Positions 47,266 through 55,463 of a DNA stretch of 64,000 nucleotides are shown in pieces. How positions within the stretch are numbered: the first letter of the stretch is position 1; every line of letters begins with the position of its first letter. The DNA comes from Jannaschia sp. Os4 (GTDB lineage Bacteria > Pseudomonadota > Alphaproteobacteria > Rhodobacterales > Rhodobacteraceae), in assembly GCF_016820245.1 (NCBI RefSeq), contig NZ_JAFCAR010000001.1, positions 682,001-746,000 of the forward strand, in the 5' to 3' direction. The notes below the pieces were generated by a model, which worked only from the letters and a program-made list of their open reading frames with translations, did no database searches and was not told where the DNA came from. Both the position numbers and the translations under genes were made by a program.

Positions 47266-48135
47266 ATGGCCGGGAACTACGCCGAGATGGATGGCAAGAT
47301 CTGGATGGACGGCAAGTTGGTCGAATGGTCCGAGGCCAACGTCCACTTGCTTACGCACGCCATGCACTACGCCTCCGCCGTGTTCGAGGGCGAGCGGGCC
47401 TACGGGGGCACCATCTTCGAGAGCCGCAGGCATTCGGAGCGGCTCCACTTCTCGGCCCGCGAGCTGGACTTCGAGATCCCGTGGACCGTCGACGAGATCG
47501 AGGCCGCCAAGTACGAGACGATGAAGGCCAACGGCCTGTCGGACGCCTACGTGCGGGCGCTGGCCTTCCGCGGCGCGGGCGAGGACATGGGCGTCTCGAG
47601 CGCGCGCAACCCCGTCCGGCTGGCCATCGCGACGTGGGCATGGGGCGACTACTACGGCGACGCCAAGATGCGCGGCGCCAAGCTCGACATCGCGAAGTGG
47701 AAGCGCCCCTCGCCCGAGACCGCGCCGTCCCACGCCAAGGCGGCGGGCCTCTACATGATCTGCACGATGTCCAAGCATGCCGCCGAGGCGAAGGGCTGCT
47801 CGGACGCGCTGATGTTCGACTATCGCGGCTACGTGGCCGAGGCGACGGGCGCCAACGTGTTCTTCGTCAAGGACGGCGAGGTGCACACGCCCACGCCCGA
47901 CTGCTTCCTCAACGGCATCACGCGGCAGACCGTGATCGGGATGCTGGAGGACCGCCAGATCAAGGTCCACGAGCGCCACATCATGCCCGAGGAGCTGGAG
48001 GGCTTCGAGCAGTGCTGGCTGACCGGCACGGCAGCGGAGGTGACGCCGGTCGGGAAGATCGGCGACTACAGCTTCGAGGTCGGCGCGCTGGCGAAGGACA
48101 TGAGCCAGTCCTACGAGAAGCTGGTCCGCGCCTGA
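47266..48135 (+). CDS. ilvE: Branched-chain amino acid aminotransferase
   Basis: A 289-residue fold-type IV PLP enzyme. GKLVEWSEANVHLLTHAMHY, SVFEG-like AVFEGERAYGG, and EATGANVFFVKDGEVHTP with LNGITRQTVI are the IlvE pattern. The PLP lysine is in the ARNPVRL-to-AKAAGLYM region. CGGAGG precedes the ATG. It starts 132 bases from the divergent PetP-like gene. Confidence 0.95.
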   Translation: MAGNYAEMDGKIWMDGKLVEWSEANVHLLTHAMHYASAVFEGERAYGGTIFESRRHSERLHFSARELDFEIPWTVDEIEAAKYETMKANGLSDAYVRALAFRGAGEDMGVSSARNPVRLAIATWAWGDYYGDAKMRGAKLDIAKWKRPSPETAPSHAKAAGLYMICTMSKHAAEAKGCSDALMFDYRGYVAEATGANVFFVKDGEVHTPTPDCFLNGITRQTVIGMLEDRQIKVHERHIMPEELEGFEQCWLTGTAAEVTPVGKIGDYSFEVGALAKDMSQSYEKLVRA

Positions 48136-48142
48136 CGCGGGG

Positions 48143-49522
48143 GTGGCGGATGCCCTGACCGAGGCGATCGCCGCCGCCGGCCTCCGCTCCGGGGGCACGC
48201 TCTCGCTCCACCACCACTGGCGCGACGGGGACCGCGCCATGACGCAAGCGCTCGACGCCTGCGCCGCGCTCGGGCTCGCGGGGCTGCACCTCGCGGCCTC
48301 GTCGCTCTTCCCCTGCCACGCCGCCCTGATCCCCCGCCTGCGGGACGGGACGGTCGGGCGGATCACCACGTCCTACATGCGCGGCCCGCTGGCCGACCTC
48401 GTGGCGTCGGGCGGGTTCGACGGGCCGGTAACCCTCCAGACCCATGGCGGGCGGGCGCGGGCGATCGGGGCCGGCGACCTCCGCATCGACCTCGCGCTGG
48501 TGGGCGTGCCCCGCGCCGGACCGGACGGGGCCTTGGGCGGGGCGGACGGGCCGTGGGCTTGCGGCCCGCTGGGCTACGCGATGACCGAGGCGGCCCATGC
48601 CCGGCACGTCGTCGCCCTCGCGGCGGAGCGCGGCCCCCTCACGCGGACCTGCATCCCGGCGGCGCATGTCGACGCGGTGATCGACGGCACCCCCGGAGAC
48701 CCCCGCGGCATCGCGTCCGGCACCACCGCCGCGCGACCCTCGCCCGAGGGCGCGCGCGTCGCGGCGCTGGTGGTCGAGATGCTCGCGGCGGGCGGGTTCG
48801 TCCGCGACGGGATGCGGGTGCAGTCGGGCGCCGGCGCCGTGGCGCTGGCTGTGACGGCGGGGCTGGGCCGGGCGATGGCGGCGCGCGGGGTCCGCGGCGC
48901 GTGGGCCAGCGGGGGCATCACCGCGGCGGCGGTCGGCCTGCACCGCGAGGGGCTGTTGGCCCGCCTCCGCGACGTGCAGGCGTTCGACGCGGCGGCGGTC
49001 GCCTCCTACCGCGACGATCCCGCCCACGAGGCGCTCTCGGCGGCGGCCTACGCCGATCCGACGCGGGCCTGCGCGGCGCACGACCTGGACGTGGCGATCC
49101 TCGGGGCGGCGGAGGTGGACGCCGACTTCGACGTCAACGTCACCACCACGGCGGACGGGCGGATCATCGGCGGGTCGGGCGGGCATGCCGACGTGGCCGA
49201 GGGGGCCGCCTTCACGGTGGTCGCGACGGCGCTCCGCGCGGGCGGCGCGCCCAAGCTGGTCGAGCGGGTCGCCCACCGCACGACGGCGGGCGCGCATGTC
49301 GACGCGGTCGTGACGGAGGGCGGCATCGCGCTGCCCCCGCGCCATGCGGCGCTCGCCGCGCGGCTGCGGCGCGCGGGCCTGCCGGTGCGCGACATCCGCG
49401 ACCTCGTGGCCGCCGCCGGTCCGGCCCCGGCCCCTCCTCCGGCGGAGGGGCGGATCGTGGCGCGGTCCGAGGACCGGCACGGGCGCGCGGGCGACGCGAT
49501 CCGCGCGAGGAGCGGCCCCTGA
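48143..49522 (+). CDS. Citrate lyase alpha subunit-like protein (CitF family), standalone
   Basis: A 459-residue protein similar to CitF: TLSLHHHWRDGD near the start, SSLFPCHAALI, ITTSYMRGPLA, LQTHGGRARAI, SVNVTT-like DVNVTTTADGRIIGGSGGH, and TEGGIALPPRH. CitF is the acyl-carrier-protein transferase subunit. No citD, citE, citC, citG or citX lies nearby, so the usual complex is not encoded here. GTG start, 8 bases after the ilvE stop, which suggests co-transcription. It may act as a CoA-transferase alone. Confidence 0.82.
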   Translation: MADALTEAIAAAGLRSGGTLSLHHHWRDGDRAMTQALDACAALGLAGLHLAASSLFPCHAALIPRLRDGTVGRITTSYMRGPLADLVASGGFDGPVTLQTHGGRARAIGAGDLRIDLALVGVPRAGPDGALGGADGPWACGPLGYAMTEAAHARHVVALAAERGPLTRTCIPAAHVDAVIDGTPGDPRGIASGTTAARPSPEGARVAALVVEMLAAGGFVRDGMRVQSGAGAVALAVTAGLGRAMAARGVRGAWASGGITAAAVGLHREGLLARLRDVQAFDAAAVASYRDDPAHEALSAAAYADPTRACAAHDLDVAILGAAEVDADFDVNVTTTADGRIIGGSGGHADVAEGAAFTVVATALRAGGAPKLVERVAHRTTAGAHVDAVVTEGGIALPPRHAALAARLRRAGLPVRDIRDLVAAAGPAPAPPPAEGRIVARSEDRHGRAGDAIRARSGP

Positions 49523-49529
49523 ACGCGAA

Positions 49530-49564
49530 GACCCCCCGCCCGGTATGCTCCGGGTCGGGGGGTC
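49530..49564 (+). terminator. Terminator hairpin after citF-like gene
   Basis: GACCCCCCG/CGGGGGGTC plus CCGG pairing with a one-base bulge and a 6-base loop, starting eight bases after the stop codon. Confidence 0.65.
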
Positions 49565-49616
49565 GCTCGTTCCTGACCTCTGACGGGTCGGTGTTCGTTC
49601 CGGTGTCGAGAGGGTC

Positions 49617-49656
49617 CCGGCGGCGGCGATGTGGGGGCAATCTGTGCCGCCGCCGG
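49617..49656. repeat. Second hairpin in the 49.5 to 49.8 kb gap
   Basis: CCGGCGGCGGC and GCCGCCGCCGG form a perfect 11-bp stem with an 18-base loop. It stands about 50 bases after the terminator hairpin and 160 bases before the DUF2794 gene. A small RNA or a second terminator are both possible. Nothing else is seen in this 294-base gap. Confidence 0.5.
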
Positions 49657-49816
49657 TCCCTTTCGATGGGGAAAGGTGTGCCCCCCGCCCGTGGCGCGGT
49701 TCGGGAGCGCGTCGGGTCGGCGCGGGGTGCTTTCGGGGCACGATCTGGGCACGCCGCGCGGCTTCGCCCCATCCCCGCCGCTTGATCCAAGGCGAAGGCC
49801 ACGCAAATGTGGAGGC

Positions 49817-50137
49817 ATGAACGCCCCCCTGCGCCCCGAGCCCGTCCATTTCCACCGCACCGAACTCGCGCCGATCCTCGGCCTCTACGGGCGCATGGTC
49901 GCCGCGGGCGAATGGCGCGACTACGGGATCAGCGCGCTGAAGGACGTGGCGGTGTTCTCGGTGTTCCGCCGCACCGCCGAGCAGCCGCTCTACCGGATCG
50001 AGAAGCGCCCCCGCCTGCGCGACAAGCAGGGGCAATACGCGGTGATCGGCATGGACGGGCGCATCCTCAAGCGGGGCCACGACCTGCGGTCCGTCCTGCG
50101 GGTGCTGGAGCGCAAGCTGATCCGCGCGGTGACCTGA
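49817..50137 (+). CDS. DUF2794-domain protein
   Basis: A 106-residue protein of unknown function. The segment HRTELAPILGLYGRMVAAGEWRDYGISAL is characteristic of DUF2794, found in alphaproteobacteria; VFRRTAEQPLYRIEKRP and RGHDLRSVLRVLERKLIR follow. GGAGG is only one base from the ATG, an unusually short spacing, so a nearby start could be the real one, but no better in-frame start is visible. Confidence 0.85.
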   Translation: MNAPLRPEPVHFHRTELAPILGLYGRMVAAGEWRDYGISALKDVAVFSVFRRTAEQPLYRIEKRPRLRDKQGQYAVIGMDGRILKRGHDLRSVLRVLERKLIRAVT

Positions 50138-50244
50138 CCGGCGTTGAGCCGGGGCGCCTCTTCGGGTAGGGCGACCTTGGCCGACGGCCGTGGTGACGCA
50201 CGGAACGGCATCCGACATCGACAGACCGAAGGGGGCGTTCCGCG

Positions 50245-50514
50245 ATGACCTCGTCGTGGCACATGGGCGCGCTGGAGCGATGGCTCCGGCTCCACGAGCA
50301 CAGGCTCAAGACGCTGGCGCTGTGGCTGGGCATCGCCAGCACGGTGGCCATCGTGCAGGACTGGCACCCGTGGCCGATGGTGCTCGGCCTGCCGTTCTGC
50401 GTGATCTGGATGCTCTGCGGCTGGCTGCACGGCGAGCGGCAGCTCAAGTGGATCAACGTCGTGTTCGCCGCGCTCTACGTCTACGGCCTCGCCCGCTGGG
50501 CGTGGATCGCCTAG
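50245..50514 (+). CDS. Small membrane protein of unknown function
   Basis: An 89-residue protein with about three hydrophobic stretches: TLALWLGIASTVAIVQ, PMVLGLPFCVIWMLCGWL and WINVVFAALYVYGLARW. The starting region LERWLRLHEHRLKT is basic, consistent with inside orientation. I know similar small proteins in Rhodobacteraceae but no function. Its stop overlaps that of the convergent NlpC/P60 gene. Confidence 0.75.
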   Translation: MTSSWHMGALERWLRLHEHRLKTLALWLGIASTVAIVQDWHPWPMVLGLPFCVIWMLCGWLHGERQLKWINVVFAALYVYGLARWAWIA

Positions 50515-51365
50515 GCCGGGCGCCTGAGCGCGACCACCTCGCCCGAGCCCTGCCCCGCGCCGCCCCCGTTCGATCCGGCGGCCATGATGCGGGTGACCGC
50601 CTCCTCCAGCGGCTCGTAGGCCACGGCCATGTGGTGCGCGTTGGCATGCAGCACCTGCCCGTCGCCCGCGATCATCCCGACATGGCCCCGCCAGAAGATC
50701 AGGTCGCCCCGGCGCGGCTCGTCCTCCACCGCCGTCCCGACCGCCTGCTGCTGGTCGCTGTCGCGCGGGCAGCGGATGCCGCAGGCCATCAGCGCGGCCT
50801 GCACCAGCCCCGAGCAGTCGATCCCCCAGCGCGACGACCCGCCCCAGAGGTAGGGCGTGCCGAGGAACATGTCCGCGACGCCCACGGGGTCGCCGAACCG
50901 CGCGCGGGCGGGCTGCAGGTGCGCGTGCGGGACGTAGTGGCCGGTCGCCACGCGCAGGAAGGCCCCCGCCTCGCCCACGACGCGCACGCGGCTGCCGAAG
51001 TAGAGGGCGACCTCCGGCGGGGCCTTCACCTCCGGCTTGGGGTAGAGATGGGTGGCGGGGGCGGCGACCCAGTGCGTCGAGACCTCGTCGCGGCCCAAGG
51101 CCCCGGACAGGATCCAGCCGCAGTAGCCGTCCCGCTCGGCCTGCGCGAAGGCGTAGCCGTCGCGCTCGTCGATCACGCGCACCCGCTCGCCGTAGAGCAG
51201 CTGCGACGCCCGCGGCCCGCGCGGCGCGTCGCAGAGGTTGACCAGCGGCTGCTGCACGGCGCGCCACGTGCCGCGCACGTAGCGCGCGGCCTCGACGAGG
51301 CCCTCCAGCTCGATCGCCGCCGCGCGCGGGGTGGCGGGGGTCAGGCGGGGATCCAGCGCGGTCAT
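50511..51365 (-). CDS. NlpC/P60 cysteine peptidase with SH3-like repeats
   Basis: A 284-residue putative cell-wall endopeptidase. Two SH3b-like segments occupy residues about 30 to 150. The C-terminal NlpC/P60 domain has the catalytic Cys184 in WGIDCSGLV, His228 in RGHVGM and His240 in HANAHH, a complete triad. No signal peptide is evident, so export route is unclear. Overlaps the M17 aminopeptidase by four bases (ATGA). Confidence 0.92.
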   Translation of the reverse strand: MTALDPRLTPATPRAAAIELEGLVEAARYVRGTWRAVQQPLVNLCDAPRGPRASQLLYGERVRVIDERDGYAFAQAERDGYCGWILSGALGRDEVSTHWVAAPATHLYPKPEVKAPPEVALYFGSRVRVVGEAGAFLRVATGHYVPHAHLQPARARFGDPVGVADMFLGTPYLWGGSSRWGIDCSGLVQAALMACGIRCPRDSDQQQAVGTAVEDEPRRGDLIFWRGHVGMIAGDGQVLHANAHHMAVAYEPLEEAVTRIMAAGSNGGGAGQGSGEVVALRRPA

Positions 51366-52744
51366 CCGGCGATCCCCGGTAGCGCGTCGAACACGGCGCG
51401 CGCGCCCATGCCGACGCCGCCCTTGGGCCGGGCCGGGGCGGCGGCGGGGTTCCAGCCGTAGATGTCGAAGTGGACGAAGGCGCCCGCCGCGCGGTCGGCG
51501 GCGAAGCGGTCGAGGAAGAGCGCGGCCGTCACCGACCCCGCCATGCCGCCCGAGGGCGCGTTGTCGAGATCGGCGATGGCAGGCTCGATCATGCGGTCGT
51601 AGGGGCGGTGCAGCGGCATCCGCCAGACCGGATCGCGCACCTTCGCGGCCGAGGCGGCCAGCGCGGCGGCCAGCGCGTCGTCGTCGGTGTAGAACGGGGC
51701 GAGGTCAGGCCCGACGGCCACGCGGGCGGCCCCCGTCAGCGTGGCCATGCAGACGATCAGGTCCGTCTCCTCCTCGCCCGCCACGGTCAGCGCGTCGGCG
51801 AGGACGAGGCGCCCCTCGGCATCGGTGTTGTTGATCTCGACCGTCTTGCCGGCGCGGGAGGTCAGCACGTCGCCGGGGCGGAAGGCGTTGCCCGCGACCG
51901 CGTTCTCCACCGCCGGGATCAGGACGCGCAGCCGGACGTCCATGCCCGTGGCGAGGATCATGTGCGCCAGCCCCAGCACGGTCGCGGCCCCGCCCATGTC
52001 CTTCTTCATCAGGCCCATCGACCCGCCGGGCTTGAGGTTCAGGCCCCCGGTGTCGAACACCACCCCCTTGCCCACCAGCGTCACGCGCGGCCCGCCGTCG
52101 CCCCAGCGCGCGTCGAGGAGGCGCGGCGCGCGGGCCGACGCGCGGCCGACCGCGTGGATCATGGGAAGGTTCGCGTCGAGCAGCGCGTCGCCGGTGACCG
52201 CCTCCATCGTGCCGCCGAACGCCTCGGCGAGGTCGCGCATCGCGCACTCCAGCTCCTCCGGACCCATGTCGGCGGCGGGGGTGTTCACGAGGTCGCGCGT
52301 CAGGGTCTCGCCCGCCGCCACGGCCTCCAGTCGCGGTGCGTCGACCCCTTCGGGGGCCACCAGCCAGGCCTGCGTCGCCGAGCCGTCCTTGTAGCGCCCG
52401 AACCGGTAGCCCGCGAGGAGCCACGCCAGCGCCGCCTCGTCCGCCGCCGCGCCGTCGAGCGGGGTATCGAGGCGGTAGGTCCCCTCGCCCAGGGCGGTCG
52501 CGGCCCGCGCGAGAAGGAACCGCTCGCGCGCGTGGTCCCGCTCCGTCCCCCACCCCACGAGGACGCGCCCGACTCCGCCACCGTCGCCGGGCAGCCGCAA
52601 GACCTCGCCCGCGCGGCCCTTGAAGCGGCTCGCCCGCGCCCATGCGGCCGCCTCGGGCGCGAGCGCGTCCAGCGCGGCGTCCACGCCGTCGGACGGCACC
52701 AAGGTCAGCGGGATGGCGGAGGCGTCGGAGGGGGCGAAGCGCAT
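51362..52744 (-). CDS. M17-family leucyl aminopeptidase
   Basis: A 460-residue metallopeptidase. GKGVVFDTGGLNLKPGGSMG with LMKKDMGGAATVLG gives the metal and active-site Lys/Asp residues, and NNTDAEGRLVLADALT gives the signature NTDAEGRL. Cytoplasmic; removes N-terminal residues from peptides. First in an operon with the NlpC/P60 gene. Confidence 0.95.
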   Translation of the reverse strand: MRFAPSDASAIPLTLVPSDGVDAALDALAPEAAAWARASRFKGRAGEVLRLPGDGGGVGRVLVGWGTERDHARERFLLARAATALGEGTYRLDTPLDGAAADEAALAWLLAGYRFGRYKDGSATQAWLVAPEGVDAPRLEAVAAGETLTRDLVNTPAADMGPEELECAMRDLAEAFGGTMEAVTGDALLDANLPMIHAVGRASARAPRLLDARWGDGGPRVTLVGKGVVFDTGGLNLKPGGSMGLMKKDMGGAATVLGLAHMILATGMDVRLRVLIPAVENAVAGNAFRPGDVLTSRAGKTVEINNTDAEGRLVLADALTVAGEEETDLIVCMATLTGAARVAVGPDLAPFYTDDDALAAALAASAAKVRDPVWRMPLHRPYDRMIEPAIADLDNAPSGGMAGSVTAALFLDRFAADRAAGAFVHFDIYGWNPAAAPARPKGGVGMGARAVFDALPGIAG

Positions 52745-52810
52745 GGCGGGTCCGGGACGGGGGATCGGCGGGGCAGGATAGTCCCCGCCGCGCCGCCCGC
52801 AACCCGCCGT

Positions 52811-53260
52811 CTAGGCCGGCGCGGGGCGATCCACGGCGTGCCATCCCCGCCCCGCGCGCACGTCCGCGTGGCGCAGGAGCCGCGCCCGGCAGGCGGCGCG
52901 CGCGACGCGATCGCCCCTCCCCTCGCAGGAGGCGACGGCCCCGCAGGCGGCGTGGAGGTCCACGAGGCCGAGCGTCCGCGCCGCGAGCCGGAGGTCGGCC
53001 ACCGCGGTCCCTGCGGCGGGGCGGGGCGCGCGGCGGTCCGGACCTTCCGCCTCCCACGCCGCGCGGAGCAGCTCCGCCCGGTCGGCCACCAGCGACAGCA
53101 TGTCCCCGAGCAGCGAGGCGGCGCCCCGGCCGGCGTCGTCGCAGATCGCCGTCACCGCCGCGCGGTCGAAGCGGAGCGGCGGGGCGGGTCGATGGGCGTC
53201 GAGGGCGATCACCTCGCAGCGGGGTCGCGTGGTCGGGGCGCGTCGTGCGGCGGTCGTCAT
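52811..53260 (-). CDS. Hypothetical protein with an Hpt-like helix pattern
   Basis: A 149-residue protein. I cannot assign a family with confidence. Its central region, LLGDMLSLVADRAELLRAAW then DLRLAARTLGLVDLHAACGAV, resembles the helix bundle of a histidine phosphotransfer (Hpt) domain. The position where Hpt domains have the phospho-His reads ADLR instead. If it is an Hpt, it is a degenerate one. Start at ATG 53260 (MTTAARRAPTTRP). The gene is divergent from the carbonic anhydrase. Confidence 0.55.
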   Translation of the reverse strand: MTTAARRAPTTRPRCEVIALDAHRPAPPLRFDRAAVTAICDDAGRGAASLLGDMLSLVADRAELLRAAWEAEGPDRRAPRPAAGTAVADLRLAARTLGLVDLHAACGAVASCEGRGDRVARAACRARLLRHADVRAGRGWHAVDRPAPA

Positions 53261-53403
53261 GGTCGGATCTCGTGTCGCGCCCCCACGACGGGGCCGTGAT
53301 GGCACGGCGACGCCCTCCGCGCCAAACGGCATCCCCCGCGCTTTCGTCTCGAATTGTCGCCGGCTGCCCGTTATCCGGGGCCGGAGACGACCGGAGACCC
53401 CCG

Positions 53404-54069
53404 ATGACCGAGCAGACGAAGCTCGCCGCCCGCCCGCTGCCGCAGACCCTCGTGCAGCGCCACCACGGCTGGCGCGCCACGACGTGGGAGGAGAACGCGG
53501 GCTGGTATCGCCGCCTCGCCGACGAGGGGCAGCGCCCGCGCGCGATGATCATCTCGTGCTGCGACAGCCGGGTGAACGTGACCTCGATCTTCGGCGCCGA
53601 GCAGGGCGAGTTCTTCGTGCACCGCAACGTCGCAAACCTCGTCCCGCCCTACGAGCCCGACGGCGGCGTCCACGGCACGTCGGCGGCGGTGGAGTACGCG
53701 GTGACCGCGCTGCACGTGCCGCAGATCGTCGTGATCGGCCACTCGCGCTGCGGCGGGGTGAGGGGGTGCCACGACATGTGCGCGGGCACCGCGCCCGACC
53801 TTGACCAGGACACCTCCTTCGTGGGCCGGTGGATGGACATGCTCCGCCCCGGCTACGAGGAGGTGCGCGACATCGCCGACGAGGAGGAGCGCCTCGCCGC
53901 GATGGAGCGGCGGAGCGTCGTGATCTCGCTGCACAACCTCGCCACCTTCCCCTTCGTGGCCGCCGCGGTGGAGGCGGGGGACCTGTCGCTGCACGGGGCA
54001 TGGACGGACATCTCGTCGGGCGCGCTCGAGAGCTACGACCCGGAGACGGACCGCTTCGTGCCCGTCTAG
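53404..54069 (+). CDS. Beta-class carbonic anhydrase
   Basis: A 221-residue enzyme interconverting CO2 and bicarbonate. Zinc and catalytic residues are all present: Cys52 and Asp54, Arg56 in ISCCDSRV, His113 and Cys116 in IGHSRCGGV. It is followed 35 bases later by an SbtA-type bicarbonate transporter and then SbtB, so the three probably work together in inorganic carbon supply. Confidence 0.96.
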   Translation: MTEQTKLAARPLPQTLVQRHHGWRATTWEENAGWYRRLADEGQRPRAMIISCCDSRVNVTSIFGAEQGEFFVHRNVANLVPPYEPDGGVHGTSAAVEYAVTALHVPQIVVIGHSRCGGVRGCHDMCAGTAPDLDQDTSFVGRWMDMLRPGYEEVRDIADEEERLAAMERRSVVISLHNLATFPFVAAAVEAGDLSLHGAWTDISSGALESYDPETDRFVPV

Positions 54070-54104
54070 GTTGACGACGGCGCACCGGAGGGGGAGGGGA
54101 ACCC

Positions 54105-55076
54105 ATGGGACTGCTCGACCTCGCGCTCGCCAACCTCCTCTCGCCCGTGATCCTGTCCTTCGCCTTGGGCGTGGCGGCGGCGCTGGCCCGCTCGGACCTT
54201 TCGATCCCCGAGGCCGTGGCCAAGGGCCTGTCGATCTACCTGCTCTTCGCCATCGGCTTCAAAGGGGGCGCGGCGGTCGCCGCCTCGGGCCTCGACGGGC
54301 GGCTGGTGGCGACCCTCCTGGTGGGCGTGGTCCTGTCGGCGGTGCTGCCGCTGATTGCCTTCGCCCTGCTGCGGGTGGTCTCGTCGCTCGACCGGATCGA
54401 CGCGGCGGCGGTGGCCGCCCATTACGGCTCGATCTCCATCGTGACCTTCGTCGCCGCGACCTCCGTGGCGCAGTCCGCCGGGCTGTCGCCGGAGGGCTGG
54501 ATGGTCGCGGTCGCCGCCGCGATGGAGGCGCCCGCGATCCTGTCGGCGCTCTGGCTCGTCTCGCGCGGGGCGTCGGGGTCCGGGAAGATGGATGCCGACC
54601 TCTGGCGCGAGGTGGTGCTCAACGGCTCGATCGTGCTGCTGGTGGGCAGCTTCCTCATCGGCTGGGCCACGGGGGCGGAGGGGCTGGCCAAGATCGACGG
54701 CTTCATCACCGTGCCGTTCCAAGGCGTCCTCTGCCTGTTCCTGCTGGACATGGGGCTCGTGGCCGGCCGGGGCCTGCGCGAGGCGCGTGCGGTGCTCAGG
54801 CCGGGCCTGCTCGGCTTCGGCCTCGGGATGCCGCTGATCGGCGGCGCCGCGGGCTGGGCCTGCGGGCAGGTGCTCGGGCTGTCGCCCGGCGGCGTGATGC
54901 TGCTGATGACGCTGTCGGCCTCGGCCTCCTACATCGCGGTGCCCGCCGCCATGCGCGTGGCGCTGCCGCAGGCGAACCCGTCGATCTACCTCACCCTCTC
55001 GCTGGGCGTGACCTTCCCGTTCAACCTGACCCTCGGCATCCCGCTCTACCTCGCGGCGGCGCAACTCGGAGCCTGA
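54105..55076 (+). CDS. sbtA: SbtA-type sodium-dependent bicarbonate transporter
   Basis: A 323-residue membrane protein with about ten hydrophobic segments. Family blocks are LSIYLLFAIGFKGGAAVA, AAHYGSISIVTFVAA, MEAPAILSALWL, and ASASYIAVPAAMRVALPQANPS. Imports bicarbonate with sodium. Operon with carbonic anhydrase upstream and sbtB downstream. Confidence 0.92.
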   Translation: MGLLDLALANLLSPVILSFALGVAAALARSDLSIPEAVAKGLSIYLLFAIGFKGGAAVAASGLDGRLVATLLVGVVLSAVLPLIAFALLRVVSSLDRIDAAAVAAHYGSISIVTFVAATSVAQSAGLSPEGWMVAVAAAMEAPAILSALWLVSRGASGSGKMDADLWREVVLNGSIVLLVGSFLIGWATGAEGLAKIDGFITVPFQGVLCLFLLDMGLVAGRGLREARAVLRPGLLGFGLGMPLIGGAAGWACGQVLGLSPGGVMLLMTLSASASYIAVPAAMRVALPQANPSIYLTLSLGVTFPFNLTLGIPLYLAAAQLGA

Positions 55077-55080
55077 TCCC

Positions 55081-55392
55081 ATGGAGACCCACCCCGCTAA
55101 GCGCGTCGAGATCATCATCGAGGCCATCATGGAGCGCCGCCTGCGCGGCGCGCTGGAGGAGGCGGGGGTGACCGGCTACACCGTGCTGCCCGTCCTCGGC
55201 GGCTCGGGCCGCACCGGCGTCTGGTCGCGCGAGGGGCAGATCGGGCGCGGGTCGGGCATGGTCGCCGTGGTCTGCATCGTCCGGCCCGAGCGGGTGGACG
55301 AGCTGCTGGACGCGGCCTTCGCGGTGGTCGAGCCGCAGATCGGCGTGGTCTGCGTGACCGACGCGCAGGTGCTGCGGGCGGAGCGGTTCTAG
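55081..55392 (+). CDS. sbtB: SbtB-like PII-family regulator
   Basis: A 103-residue protein with a PII-like fold: VEIIIEAIMERRLRGALEEAGVTGYTVLPVLGGSG, then a T-loop stretch and MVAVVCIVRPERVDELLDAAF. In cyanobacteria SbtB binds adenyl nucleotides and gates SbtA. The redox CGPxGC tail of some cyanobacterial SbtB is missing: this protein ends VLRAERF. Four bases after sbtA. Confidence 0.88.
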   Translation: METHPAKRVEIIIEAIMERRLRGALEEAGVTGYTVLPVLGGSGRTGVWSREGQIGRGSGMVAVVCIVRPERVDELLDAAFAVVEPQIGVVCVTDAQVLRAERF

Positions 55393-55463
55393 GGCGCGTC
55401 CGGCGGGGAGAGCTTGCCCGCCGCACGCGACGTCCGCCGCGGATGCAGGGGCGCTCGCCCGCC

